Source of the DNA: Spirosoma taeanense
Lineage (GTDB): Bacteria; Bacteroidota; Bacteroidia; Cytophagales; Spirosomataceae
Assembly: GCF_013127955.1 (NCBI RefSeq)
Contig: NZ_CP053435.1
Coordinates: forward strand, 3,943,001 to 4,007,000
Direction of reading: 5' to 3'
DNA length: 64,000 nt
The position numbers and the translations under genes are program-made. How positions within the stretch are numbered: position 1 is the stretch's first letter; every line of letters begins with the position of its first letter. Under the pieces are notes generated by a model. The model was not told the DNA's origin, made no database searches, and saw nothing but the letters and a program-made list of their open reading frames with translations. This document shows, one piece after another, positions 17,123 to 26,412 of this stretch.

Positions 17123-19372
17123 TTATTTACGTAACGCCGATTCGGGCAGCGCAAAGGCGACATATGACCCACCCGGCTTCAGCCCGTAGCGGGTTCCTCC
17201 GGCAGCCAGGGCGATGTACTGCCGACCGTTTACCTGATACGTAATGGGCGTGGCAAAGCCCCCCGCTGGCAGCTTAGATTCCCATATGACCTTACCGGTT
17301 TTCCGGTCAAACGCGCGTAGCTTCTCGTCGTAGGTCGCGGCAATGAAGAGTAGTCCGCCCGCCGTTACGATCGGGCCGCCATGGTTTTCCGTACCGGTGT
17401 TCCGCAGACCTTTGGCAGCCAGCTCCGGGTACTCGCCCAAGGGCACCTGCCAGACGTATTCACCCGTGTTCAGGTTGATGGCGTTCAGCGTTCCCCACGG
17501 TGGTTTGATGGCCGGGTAATTGTCCTGATCGCGGAACTGCGTGTTACCATTGTTCAGGTAGGGCGGCTGGTACGGGAAATCGGCACCTTCGGGCGTCCGG
17601 GTCGTTACCGTCGAATTGTGAATATCTACCGATGCCGACGCCACCGGCTGGGGCTTGGTGTCCAGATGGAGCAGGAAGTCAACAATAGCTTCGCGGTCTT
17701 CTTTGGCAATGTGCTGGAACGACGGCATCCGGCCCCGCCCGCTGGCCAGCAGGCTATGAATCTGCGCTTTATCCAGTCGCTTGCCCACGTCGGTCAGGTC
17801 GGGGTACGCCTGTGCGGTTTTTGTTTCGGGCTTGTCTTTCCCGCTGATGCCATGGCAGACCGAACAGTTGGTGTTGAACAGATACGAGCCCCGCGTCTGG
17901 GCTACGCCTTTACTTTGCACCCGGCTGTCGCGCATCTTCAGCCACCAGAGCATATTGTTGGCATTTACGTAAAAAACCCCCGACGGATCGGCTGCGGTTC
18001 CGCCCCACTCGGCTCCTCCACCAAAGCCGAACACCAGCGACCCTTCCTCATTGGGCAGAACATACTTGCCGCCCTGCTGACTGTTCCGGTAGCGCTCCAG
18101 CACATAGGCCCGCGCTTCGGGCGTGCGGTTGGTGATGGTCGCTTCGCTCAGTTCCTGCAGGGCAAACGGAGCCGGTTTGCTCGGTACGGGCTGCGTCGGC
18201 CAGGGGTGTTCGCCCGGCAGCGCGGGTGCGGTCGGTACGGGCACTTCCTTCACCGGAAAGAGCGGCTTACCCGTATCCCGATCGAACACAAACACGTACC
18301 CATCTTTGGTCGCCTGCGCTACGGCCTCCACCAGCCGGCCATTGTGCCGGACGGTCATCAGGTTGGGCGGACAGGGCAGATCGCGGTCCCAGAGGTCGTG
18401 GTGAACGGTCTGAAAATGCCAGATGCGCTTGCCGGTGGTGGCGTTCAGCGCGATTACGCAGTTGGCAAACAGGTTCTGGCCTTCACGCGCGCCCCCATAA
18501 AAATCAACCGAAGGCGAGCCGGTTCCGGCATAGACCACGCCCCGCTTTTCGTCGATAACCATGCCCGCCCAGCAGTTAGCTCCGCCGAGTTTTTTATATG
18601 CGTCTTTCGACCAGGTTTCGTAGCCATACTCGCCCGGCAGCGGAAAGGTGTGAAACACCCAGGCCAGCTTGCCGGTGCGCACGTTGAACGCCCGGATATA
18701 CCCCGGCGGGGCGTCGCCCCCTTCCGAAACACTGGAGCCCGTAATCAGTAGATCTTTATAGATAACCCCGGGCGTAGTCATCCGAATGGACAGGTTCGCT
18801 ACGTCGTGGCCAAGGGTTTCTTTGTCGCCCAGCCCTTCGTGCAGATCGACTTCGCCGTTTTTGCCGAAGCTGGAAATTGGCTCGCCGGTCTGCGCATTGA
18901 TGGCGTAAAGCGACGAACCGACCGAATACAGGATGCGCTTGTCATCCCCGTCTTCCCAGTACACCACCCCCCGGAGCGGATGGAAGCGGGGCCTCTTCTG
19001 CGGATCGGCGAAGGGGTCGAATTTCCAGCGCTGCTTTCCGGTGGCTGCATCTACGGCGAACAGTTTCATGCGGGGGGTCGTACCGTAAAGGACGCCCTTC
19101 ACCACAATCGGCTGGCACTGAATGTCCATGCCCCGTTCGGCGGGATTGTTGTTCTCGCCCGTATCGAACGACCAGGCTAATTGCAGGTCTTTGACCGTCT
19201 GGGTGTTGATCTGGGTCAGGGGCGAATAGCGATTCCCCGCCGGGTTGCCGCCATACGTCGCCCAGTCCTCATTATTCGGATCATCGTCGCCGGGATTCAG
19301 CTCAGGGGTAAGCCGCATGCCGAAGTTCGGCAGGAGGGCACACGCGAGCAGAAGAAGATAAACTCGTTTCAT
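17123..19372 (-). CDS. PQQ-dependent dehydrogenase with inserted cytochrome c domain
   Basis: The 749-residue protein has a signal peptide and an eight-bladed quinoprotein propeller (WATYGGNPAGNRYSPL at the start). A heme-binding domain is inserted, with C503-x2-C506-H507 and a likely axial Met in GRGRMPSF. After the insert the propeller closes with GGPIVTAGGLLFIAATYD. The protein should oxidise a sugar in the periplasm and pass electrons to its own heme and then to the respiratory chain. The start overlaps the previous gene in an ATGA junction. It resembles membrane-type glucose dehydrogenase without the membrane helices. Confidence 0.88.
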   Translation of the reverse strand: MKRVYLLLLACALLPNFGMRLTPELNPGDDDPNNEDWATYGGNPAGNRYSPLTQINTQTVKDLQLAWSFDTGENNNPAERGMDIQCQPIVVKGVLYGTTPRMKLFAVDAATGKQRWKFDPFADPQKRPRFHPLRGVVYWEDGDDKRILYSVGSSLYAINAQTGEPISSFGKNGEVDLHEGLGDKETLGHDVANLSIRMTTPGVIYKDLLITGSSVSEGGDAPPGYIRAFNVRTGKLAWVFHTFPLPGEYGYETWSKDAYKKLGGANCWAGMVIDEKRGVVYAGTGSPSVDFYGGAREGQNLFANCVIALNATTGKRIWHFQTVHHDLWDRDLPCPPNLMTVRHNGRLVEAVAQATKDGYVFVFDRDTGKPLFPVKEVPVPTAPALPGEHPWPTQPVPSKPAPFALQELSEATITNRTPEARAYVLERYRNSQQGGKYVLPNEEGSLVFGFGGGAEWGGTAADPSGVFYVNANNMLWWLKMRDSRVQSKGVAQTRGSYLFNTNCSVCHGISGKDKPETKTAQAYPDLTDVGKRLDKAQIHSLLASGRGRMPSFQHIAKEDREAIVDFLLHLDTKPQPVASASVDIHNSTVTTRTPEGADFPYQPPYLNNGNTQFRDQDNYPAIKPPWGTLNAINLNTGEYVWQVPLGEYPELAAKGLRNTGTENHGGPIVTAGGLLFIAATYDEKLRAFDRKTGKVIWESKLPAGGFATPITYQVNGRQYIALAAGGTRYGLKPGGSYVAFALPESALRK

Positions 19373-20346
19373 GGAGTGGGGTTCTGGTAAAACGTATAGG
19401 TAATCGTCCACTTCACTTCCTGGCCGGGCTCGGCCCGCAGGTGGATATACGGCTCCGGGCAGGAGGTGGTTGAGCAGGCCCAGAACACCAGCTTTTCCAG
19501 CGGCTGATCGGAAGTGGCCCGCACCCCTGCGCCGGTCTTCAGGTTTTCAATCCGGATGTCGTAGTCGCTGGACGTTGGCCCGAAGCCTTTCAGCCCCGCG
19601 CTGTACACCTGTTCTCCTTTTTTGAGCTCGTCCGAATACATCAGGCTGCTGCCCCGCGCGTGAATGATCGAGCCAAAGCCTTTGCCTTCGGCTTTTACGT
19701 CGAAGGGAAACCGAACAGCGATCTGAGGACCGGTGGGTTCTTTATCAATTACGAAGAAATTGTGGTTATATACGCTGGTTTCGATGAGCTTCTGACCGGT
19801 GTTTTTCAGCCGATGCTCCAGCACGAGTTCGGGCTTGCCTTTGGTCAGCCGAACGGTTTTGGTGTAGTCGTAGCCATAGCCGCCGGCATCGGCCAGTTCG
19901 TGCCGGAATTCAACCCGGTCTTTCCGCGTTTTAACCCGCCATTGGCCATAATCCGCTACGTCGTAGGGCGCGGCAAAGGCATAGGGTTTGTCACTCGCTT
20001 TCCGAAGTGCGCCCACACCGATCTTCACAAACAGATCGCCGGGTTTGGCGTCGGCATAGCCCAGGGGCGTAAACTCCTCTACCGGCCCGTTAATGGCGTC
20101 GTGGGTTTTGGGGTTATAATTCTCAAACCACTGGTCCACATAGCTGTGCCCTTGGTGAGAAAGGCTCTTAAACGCCCCCGACCAGTCGAAGCGGGTGCCT
20201 TGGTAATAGCCCTGCCGGGCATCAGGCAGATACAGGATCGTCTGAATAAGCCCATTGGACAGCTCCGCCTGCGGCCATTCGGCCAGGGGCTGGATGCTGC
20301 CGCATAGGCCCCAGACGACGCTGAGGGCAAGCAGTGTTTTTTTCAA
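19369..20346 (-). CDS. DUF4861-like/galactose mutarotase-like secreted protein
   Basis: The 325-residue protein begins with a signal peptide and looks all-beta. Blocks such as GLIQTILYLPDARQGYYQGTRFDWSG and YNHNFFVIDKEPTG resemble secreted aldose-epimerase-like folds, which bind sugars in a wide beta-sandwich. A role in anomer interconversion or lactone handling beside the PQQ dehydrogenase would fit, and the two genes overlap by four bases. The exact family is uncertain to me. Confidence 0.6.
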   Translation of the reverse strand: MKKTLLALSVVWGLCGSIQPLAEWPQAELSNGLIQTILYLPDARQGYYQGTRFDWSGAFKSLSHQGHSYVDQWFENYNPKTHDAINGPVEEFTPLGYADAKPGDLFVKIGVGALRKASDKPYAFAAPYDVADYGQWRVKTRKDRVEFRHELADAGGYGYDYTKTVRLTKGKPELVLEHRLKNTGQKLIETSVYNHNFFVIDKEPTGPQIAVRFPFDVKAEGKGFGSIIHARGSSLMYSDELKKGEQVYSAGLKGFGPTSSDYDIRIENLKTGAGVRATSDQPLEKLVFWACSTTSCPEPYIHLRAEPGQEVKWTITYTFYQNPTP

Positions 20347-20441
20347 GGTTGTAGCCGGTTAAGAGCGTGTATTCCGGTCGGTCGTTGTTGTGACCAACTT
20401 CTGTTTGGCGCATGCCGGATAAAGAATGAAGCGTTAAGTTT

Positions 20442-20471
20442 GGGTGCTGGCCCCGCGTGAGACCGGCACCC
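20442..20471 (-). other. Intra-locus hairpin after SusD
   Basis: A 9-bp stem with one G-U pair (20442-20450 with 20463-20471) lies in the 140-base gap between the SusD gene and the mutarotase-like gene. It lacks a T-run and may protect the 3' end of the SusCD message. Confidence 0.35.
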
Positions 20472-20486
20472 GAACGACGGTTCCGC

Positions 20487-21962
20487 TTAATTCAGATTGG
20501 GGTTGATGGACGTATCGATGTAGGGCAGCGGGAACCAGTAGTTGGCCTTGGTGATCGGCTTGATGGGCTGTAGATCTTCGGGGCTCTTTCTGGCGTTCGC
20601 TTCTTCTACTTTTTCGAGCCGGATCAGGTCGAACCAGCGCGTCCGCTCGCAGGCAAATTCCCAGGCTCGCTCCTGCACCACTTCGTCGGCAAACTGAGCG
20701 GCCGTCAGCCCATCGGCGGGCGACAGCGCTTTCGTGCCTGCTGCCCGGCCCCGTAACCGAACCTGATTCAGGGCGTCGTAGGCCGCCTGATCGGGGCCGC
20801 CCGTTCCGCGCGCTTTGGCTTCGGCATAGATGGTCAGTACGTGCGGGTAGCGCATCATGACTGAAGGCAGCGAAATGCTGGAGGTGACGATATTCCCCTT
20901 GATATACCATTTTTTATAGTACGGGTGTTTGGTCAGGCTCTGCTGCCAGGGGATTTTGGTAGCACCCAGCCCAAACTCCGTGCGGAACGTAGCGTCTTTA
21001 CGCGGCCCCGCCGGGAAGTCCCGGAAGAAAAAGAGTTCGGCAAACATATCGTCCCAGCCGCCTTCTTCGCCGGGCATCGTGGTGTTGCCATAGGTCGCGT
21101 TGGCCGTACCGCTGCCGCCCGTAAAGCCGTTGATCTGGAACACCGACTCCGGAATGATCGCCACCGCCGGGTCGTTATCGAACACGGCCGCGAACGTCGG
21201 CAGCAACTGAAAGCCGTAGCGGGCGCTGTTGTCAATGACTTCCTTCGCCTTAGCCGCAGCCAGGTCGTACTTGTCGGTCTGCTTCAGCGGCCAGCCCGCC
21301 ATGGTCAGGTACACATCGGCGAGATACGCCTTTGCCGAACCGGCGTTGGGCCGACCCGGATCGCGTCGGGTGTTGGGCAGCATGGTTTCAGCTTTTTTCA
21401 GATCCGAAACAATCAGGTCATACACCTGGGCGGGCGTTGACTTTTTGATCGTCAGCAAACTGTCGGAATATTCCCCCGACATCACCAGCGGAATGTTGCC
21501 GTAGAACCGCGTCAGCCAGAAGTACGAGAACGCCCGGATGAAGTGTGCTTCGCCCGCAATGATGTCGATGGTCGCTTTTGTACCGGTCGTCTTCTGGTAA
21601 TTATTGATGACGTTGTTGGCGCCCTGAATAGCTTTGTAGCAACCATTGTAGACCGCACCAGACCGCTGATTCGTGGTCGATACGTTGAACTGATCGAATT
21701 CGCGCCAGTCGGCTTTGTTACTGGCCGGGTGGGTCGTTACGTCGTCGGCGCCGATGGTGGCGGCATTGGCCGAAGGATGCAGAAAACCATAGGACCACTG
21801 GGCACCCAGACCCCGGTAAGCGCCCGTCAGCGCCGACTCCAGACCTTCCTGGGTCGAGAGAACGTTCGGGCCATAGAGCAGGCCGGTGGTATCTTCTTCC
21901 AGGTAGCCCTTGCAGCCTGCTCCCAGCACAGCTATGAATGAATATAAGAGTAATTTTTTCAT
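20487..21962 (-). CDS. SusD/RagB-family glycan-binding lipoprotein
   Basis: The 491-residue protein has a lipoprotein signal with the lipobox LGAGC and the family pattern GYLEEDTTG. The tetratricopeptide-rich core contains AIQGANNVINNY and EAHFIRAFSYFWLTRFYGNIPLV, and the C-terminus has the RagB block VVQERAWEFACERTRWFDLIRL. It is held on the outer surface and forms a lid on its SusC partner, which lies 11 bases upstream. The gene uses PF07980-type features, unlike the second SusD of the locus. Confidence 0.93.
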   Translation of the reverse strand: MKKLLLYSFIAVLGAGCKGYLEEDTTGLLYGPNVLSTQEGLESALTGAYRGLGAQWSYGFLHPSANAATIGADDVTTHPASNKADWREFDQFNVSTTNQRSGAVYNGCYKAIQGANNVINNYQKTTGTKATIDIIAGEAHFIRAFSYFWLTRFYGNIPLVMSGEYSDSLLTIKKSTPAQVYDLIVSDLKKAETMLPNTRRDPGRPNAGSAKAYLADVYLTMAGWPLKQTDKYDLAAAKAKEVIDNSARYGFQLLPTFAAVFDNDPAVAIIPESVFQINGFTGGSGTANATYGNTTMPGEEGGWDDMFAELFFFRDFPAGPRKDATFRTEFGLGATKIPWQQSLTKHPYYKKWYIKGNIVTSSISLPSVMMRYPHVLTIYAEAKARGTGGPDQAAYDALNQVRLRGRAAGTKALSPADGLTAAQFADEVVQERAWEFACERTRWFDLIRLEKVEEANARKSPEDLQPIKPITKANYWFPLPYIDTSINPNLN

Positions 21963-21973
21963 GATTAAGGAGT

Positions 21974-24964
21974 TTAGAAGCCCAGATTCAGACCCAGCGT
22001 GTAGGTTTTGGCGTTTGGATAGGAACCGTAATCGATGCCAATGGCCGTATCGGTGGCTGAGCCTACCCGCGCCGACTCCGGATCGGGCCCTTTATAGTCC
22101 GTGAACGTCAGCAGGTTGGTTGCGCTGGCAAACACCCGGATGCTGGCTTTGTTGCGGATGAAACCGGTGGGCACCGAGTACGACAGGGTTACGTTCTTCA
22201 ACCGAATGAAGCTGCCGTCTTCCAGAAACCGGCTCGACTGCGTAAAGGGCTGATAGGTTTTCGTGAAGGCCGGAATGTTGGAGGTTTCGTTGCCGGGCCG
22301 GTAGTAATCCCGGATTTCGGCCAGAATGAACTGCCGCGCATCGCCCGAACCCGATAGGGCAGCCGCCCGCGTGTAGTTGAGCTTGTCGACGCCAAACACG
22401 CCGTTGAAGAACACGTTCAGGGTCAATCCTTTGTACGTAAACGTATTGTTCCAGCCACCGGTTGCTTTCGGGAAAGCCCGGCCAATAATCTGAAAATCGT
22501 CGGTTGTGATGGTGTTGTCGCCGTTACGATCTTCGTAGTGCGGGTCGCCCGGTACGCGGCCAAATCTGGCGGCCAGATCGGCTTCGTTGGGTTTGAAGGT
22601 GCCCAGGTATTTCAGGCCCCAGTATGAACCCAGCGGTTCGCCCGGCATGAGCATAAACTCGTTGGTGGTCGACATCCCGGCGCCTACACCCGTGCCCGTG
22701 CCCAGCCGGGGCAGCCCGCCCAGACTGAGTACCTGGTTCCGTAAGGTCGAAAAGTTCAGGTTTGTCTCCCAGCGGAATCCGGCTTTGTCGATTGGCGTCC
22801 CGCCGAGGGAGAACTCAAACCCTTTGTTTTCAACCTCGCCCACGTTTCGGGTTTGCGTACCGCCACCGGCATAGCTCGGAATGGCTACGTTCAGCAGCAG
22901 GTCGGTCGTGTTTTTCTTGAAGTAATCCGCTTCCACCCGAACCCGGCCGTTCAGGAACTCCATTTCCAGACCCACGTCGACCTGACGGGTTGTTTCCCAG
23001 CGCAGATTGGTGTTGCCGGGATTGCCCAGAATGACCCCCGCCGTAGCCGCCGTGTTGTTGAAGGCCGAAACAGCGGTGTTGTACAGCGACAACGTAGCGT
23101 AGGGATTGATCGCCTGGCTACCTGTCATGCCCCAGCTACCCCGCAGTTTCAGGTTGCTGAATACGTTGAGTTTTTTGATAAACTCTTCCTCCGACAATCG
23201 CCAGCCCAGCGCTACTGATGGAAAGATACTATTCCGGTTTGCCGCGCTGAACTTGGACGAACCATCGCGCCGGACGGCCGCCGTTACTAGATACTTGTCT
23301 TTATAGCCATAGTTAACCCGGCCCAGCAGCGACAGCAGCGTCCATTTCTGATACCCTGACGCCACCGACGCGGCTGCATTCGGCCCGATGTTGTCGTAGC
23401 CCAGTTGCGGGAAACGGAGCCCGGAAGCGCTGGCCGTAAAGTTCCGGTCGGTGAACTGCTGCGTCTCCAGAACGGCAACGGCATTAATGGAGTGATCGCC
23501 CAGCTTCAGGTCGTAGTTCAGCGTGTTGGTGTTTTGCAGGGTTAGCTGCTCCGCCGAAAACCGGCTGGCCGTCGGGTTGTTGTTCGATAAGCGTCGGCCC
23601 GTAAAGTTCAGGTTCTGCGCGTTCAGGTAATTGACGGCATACTGCAGATCGAGGGAAAGACCTTTTACGGGCAGTTTGTAATTCAACCCACCGTTGACGT
23701 TCAGGCTCGACCGGTTCGCGTCAATAGACTGATCGTAGAGATAGTCCAGCGGATTCCGGTAGACGGAGCCAATCGGGTCCGTAAAAGTAGGCTGTCCGTC
23801 AGCGCCGTAAGCCGGCGTTGTGGGTGCCCAGGCCAAAGACTGCGTAATAGCGCCCCCGTCGAGGGTGTTGTGGTTTCGGGACTGCGTTCCCCACAGGTTC
23901 AGCCGAAAGGACAGCTTATCGTTAACCTGCGTATTGAGATTGGTTCGCAGAATGTATCGTTTGAAACCGCTGTTATTGACGATGCCGCTCTGGTTCAGGT
24001 AGTTGCCCGAAATCAAGAAGGTGGTTTTATCGCCCCCACCTGACACCGTTACCTGGTGCTGCTGTCCGCTGCCGGTCCGGAACACCAGACTCTGCCAGTC
24101 GGTACCGCCTTTTTGCCTGAACTGGGCAATCTGATCGGCAGTAAACGGCAGATTCGAGCCGGTGGCAGTCGCGCGGGCATTCACAATCTCGGCGAACTCC
24201 CCAGCCGGTAATACGTCGTATCGCTTGATAATCTCCGAGACGCTGCCCTGTCCTTCGTAGTTGACTTTCAACCCCCTTGCGCCTTTCCGGGTCGTAATGA
24301 TGACGACCCCGTTTGCTCCGCGACTCCCGTAAATCGACGTCGAAGCCGCGTCTTTCAGGACCTGGATAGTCTCAATGTCGCTCGGGTTGACAAAGTTGAA
24401 GTTAGCGCCCACGTAACCATCGACCACATACAGCGGGTCGTTGTTGCCGAGTACCGAATTGGCGCCCCGAATCCGGATGCGGGCGTCGCCACCGGGTGCG
24501 CCGTTGGTTTGCGTGACCTGCACGCCCGCGGCCCGGCCCTGCAGCACCTGATCCAGGCGAGTAACTGGCTGCTGGGCAAACTCCTTGGTCGAAATCGAGG
24601 TCAGAGCGCCCGTTACGTCGGTTTTGCGCTGGGTCCCGTAGCCAACCACCACTACTTCGTTGAGGGTTTTCTGATCTTCGGCTAACTGAACGTTAAGAAC
24701 CGAACGTCCATCCACCGGCACGGTCTGACTGACGTAACCAATGTTGGAAAACACCAGCGACGCATTCCGACCCGCATTCAGCGAGAAATTACCCGACGCA
24801 TCGGTAGCGGTACCGAGCGTCGTGCCGCTCACCTGCACGTTTACGCCGGGTAGGCCCTGGTTGTCGGGACCGGTCACTTTGCCGGTAATCCGGCTGCTCT
24901 GCGCAAAGGCCAGACTCTGGCCAAGCAGCAGAAGCAGGGAAAAGAATTTGACATAGTTTTTCAT
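21974..24964 (-). CDS. SusC/RagA-family TonB-linked outer membrane protein
   Basis: This 996-residue protein starts with a signal peptide, then a carboxypeptidase-D-like domain (residues about 25-100), a TonB-box-like VVVVGYG, a plug with RIRGANSVLGNNDPLYVVDG and a long barrel ending in LGLNLGF. With its SusD it forms a pedal-bin importer for oligosaccharides or other medium-sized ligands. The first 60 codons share a long identical DNA run with the second SusC gene at 32578. The 121-base gap upstream has no clear terminator. Confidence 0.95.
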   Translation of the reverse strand: MKNYVKFFSLLLLLGQSLAFAQSSRITGKVTGPDNQGLPGVNVQVSGTTLGTATDASGNFSLNAGRNASLVFSNIGYVSQTVPVDGRSVLNVQLAEDQKTLNEVVVVGYGTQRKTDVTGALTSISTKEFAQQPVTRLDQVLQGRAAGVQVTQTNGAPGGDARIRIRGANSVLGNNDPLYVVDGYVGANFNFVNPSDIETIQVLKDAASTSIYGSRGANGVVIITTRKGARGLKVNYEGQGSVSEIIKRYDVLPAGEFAEIVNARATATGSNLPFTADQIAQFRQKGGTDWQSLVFRTGSGQQHQVTVSGGGDKTTFLISGNYLNQSGIVNNSGFKRYILRTNLNTQVNDKLSFRLNLWGTQSRNHNTLDGGAITQSLAWAPTTPAYGADGQPTFTDPIGSVYRNPLDYLYDQSIDANRSSLNVNGGLNYKLPVKGLSLDLQYAVNYLNAQNLNFTGRRLSNNNPTASRFSAEQLTLQNTNTLNYDLKLGDHSINAVAVLETQQFTDRNFTASASGLRFPQLGYDNIGPNAAASVASGYQKWTLLSLLGRVNYGYKDKYLVTAAVRRDGSSKFSAANRNSIFPSVALGWRLSEEEFIKKLNVFSNLKLRGSWGMTGSQAINPYATLSLYNTAVSAFNNTAATAGVILGNPGNTNLRWETTRQVDVGLEMEFLNGRVRVEADYFKKNTTDLLLNVAIPSYAGGGTQTRNVGEVENKGFEFSLGGTPIDKAGFRWETNLNFSTLRNQVLSLGGLPRLGTGTGVGAGMSTTNEFMLMPGEPLGSYWGLKYLGTFKPNEADLAARFGRVPGDPHYEDRNGDNTITTDDFQIIGRAFPKATGGWNNTFTYKGLTLNVFFNGVFGVDKLNYTRAAALSGSGDARQFILAEIRDYYRPGNETSNIPAFTKTYQPFTQSSRFLEDGSFIRLKNVTLSYSVPTGFIRNKASIRVFASATNLLTFTDYKGPDPESARVGSATDTAIGIDYGSYPNAKTYTLGLNLGF

Positions 24965-25085
24965 GTAGAGGGTTTATTTAGGATTGACACTTTAGAGTTA
25001 TTAGTCATCCATTGTCGGCTGTCGGGGCCCGATTGCGGTCGATGACAACTTATGACGACCATTGCCTATCAATGACTAAGAGCTT

Positions 25086-26333
25086 TTACCAGTCGACGAC
25101 GGAGCCATCGAGCGCGTTATAGGATTCAGGATTCTTCCAGTCGTGACCGATTTTTCCCTTCATCTGGTCTTCGTCCAGCTCGATGCCCAGCCCCGGTCCT
25201 TTTGGAATCATCACCGTCCCGTCTTTCTGCAGCTTAAAGGGGTTCTTCAGATAGCCTTCGCCCAGCGTGACCTGCTCCTGCACAAGGAAGTTGGGCACAC
25301 TGGCGGCCAGGTTCAGGCCCACCGCCAGCGAAATCGGCCCCATTGGATTGTGGGGGGCAATGGGAACGTAATAAGCCTCGGCCATACCGGCGATGATGCG
25401 CCCTTCGGTAATGCCCCCGGCATGGCAGAGGTCGGGCTGTACGATGCTGGCGGCCCGTTTTTCGAGGATTTCGCGGAAGCCCCACTTCGTAAAAATCCGT
25501 TCGCCGGTGGCTATCGGCAGGTGCGTTCCCCGTGCAATGTCGACCAGCACGTCTACGTTCTGGGCCTGCACCGGCTCCTCCACGAACATCGGTTTATACG
25601 GCTCCAGCTCTTTGATAAGTAGCTTGGACGTCTGGGGCGGAATGCTGCCGTGGAAATCAATGGCAATGTCCATGTCGTCGCCACCGGCTTCGCGCAGTGA
25701 TGCGAAGTTGTCAATGGCGTATTTGATGAACTTCGGGTTCTCGACGAAATCGGACGGGTTCTTTTTGGCAACGCCCGTCTTGATCACCGTAAACCCTTCG
25801 GCCTTCCGTTTCTTCATGTCCTCGGCATTGCTGGCGCGGCCGTAAACCCGCACCCGGTCGCGCGTGGGGCCACCGAGCAGTTCATACACCGGTACGTTCA
25901 GCAGCTTGCCCTTAATATCCCACAGCGCATGGTCGATGCCGCTCAGCGCACTCGTCAGGATGGGGCCTCCCCGGTAAAAGGCGTGGCGATAAATGGCCTG
26001 CCAGTGGTGCACCACCGCCCGGGGGTCCTTGCCAATCAGATACGGTTCAATCTCCTTAATGGCCGTCTGAATCGTGAGCGCACGACCTTCGAGCAGGGGT
26101 TCGCCCAGCCCGACAATGCCTACGTCGGTGTGAATTTTGAGGAAAATCCAGCGGGGTTTGACCAGGAAGGTTTCGAGTTTGGTAATCTTCACCTTGCTGT
26201 AGTCCCGAAAGGGAGCGGGATTGGCGGCATAGGACGATTCGGGCAGCACCATCGTGCTCGCTCCGGCCAGACCCAGCACCGACTGTATGGCCGAGCGCCG
26301 GGAAATACCCGATTGTTTGGAGGATGATTTCAT
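25086..26333 (-). CDS. Tat-exported enolase-superfamily sugar-acid dehydratase (galactonate dehydratase-like)
   Basis: The 415-residue protein has a twin-arginine leader (SRRSAIQSVLGLAG) in front of a mandelate racemase/muconate lactonizing fold. Acid-base and metal ligands match galactonate dehydratase: D and H in AIDFHGS, glutamates in FVEEPV and ATGERIF, and the second catalytic His in APHNPMGP. The expected reaction is dehydration of an aldonate to a 2-keto-3-deoxy acid. E. coli DgoD is cytoplasmic and has no Tat signal, so export is unusual. It is one of three dehydratases in the locus. Confidence 0.88.
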   Translation of the reverse strand: MKSSSKQSGISRRSAIQSVLGLAGASTMVLPESSYAANPAPFRDYSKVKITKLETFLVKPRWIFLKIHTDVGIVGLGEPLLEGRALTIQTAIKEIEPYLIGKDPRAVVHHWQAIYRHAFYRGGPILTSALSGIDHALWDIKGKLLNVPVYELLGGPTRDRVRVYGRASNAEDMKKRKAEGFTVIKTGVAKKNPSDFVENPKFIKYAIDNFASLREAGGDDMDIAIDFHGSIPPQTSKLLIKELEPYKPMFVEEPVQAQNVDVLVDIARGTHLPIATGERIFTKWGFREILEKRAASIVQPDLCHAGGITEGRIIAGMAEAYYVPIAPHNPMGPISLAVGLNLAASVPNFLVQEQVTLGEGYLKNPFKLQKDGTVMIPKGPGLGIELDEDQMKGKIGHDWKNPESYNALDGSVVDW

Positions 26334-26412
26334 AAAGGAAGAAGGTTAAGGAAGATGATAGGGACTGAGGGAGCGAAGACCGAGAGCCATTCCTCCTGCA
26401 ATCCCGTACTAC

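Noticed and set aside
17381-18751. 456-codon plus-strand frame opposite the PQQ dehydrogenase gene
   Set aside because: It is antisense to a gene with heme and propeller motifs and has no recognisable protein features.
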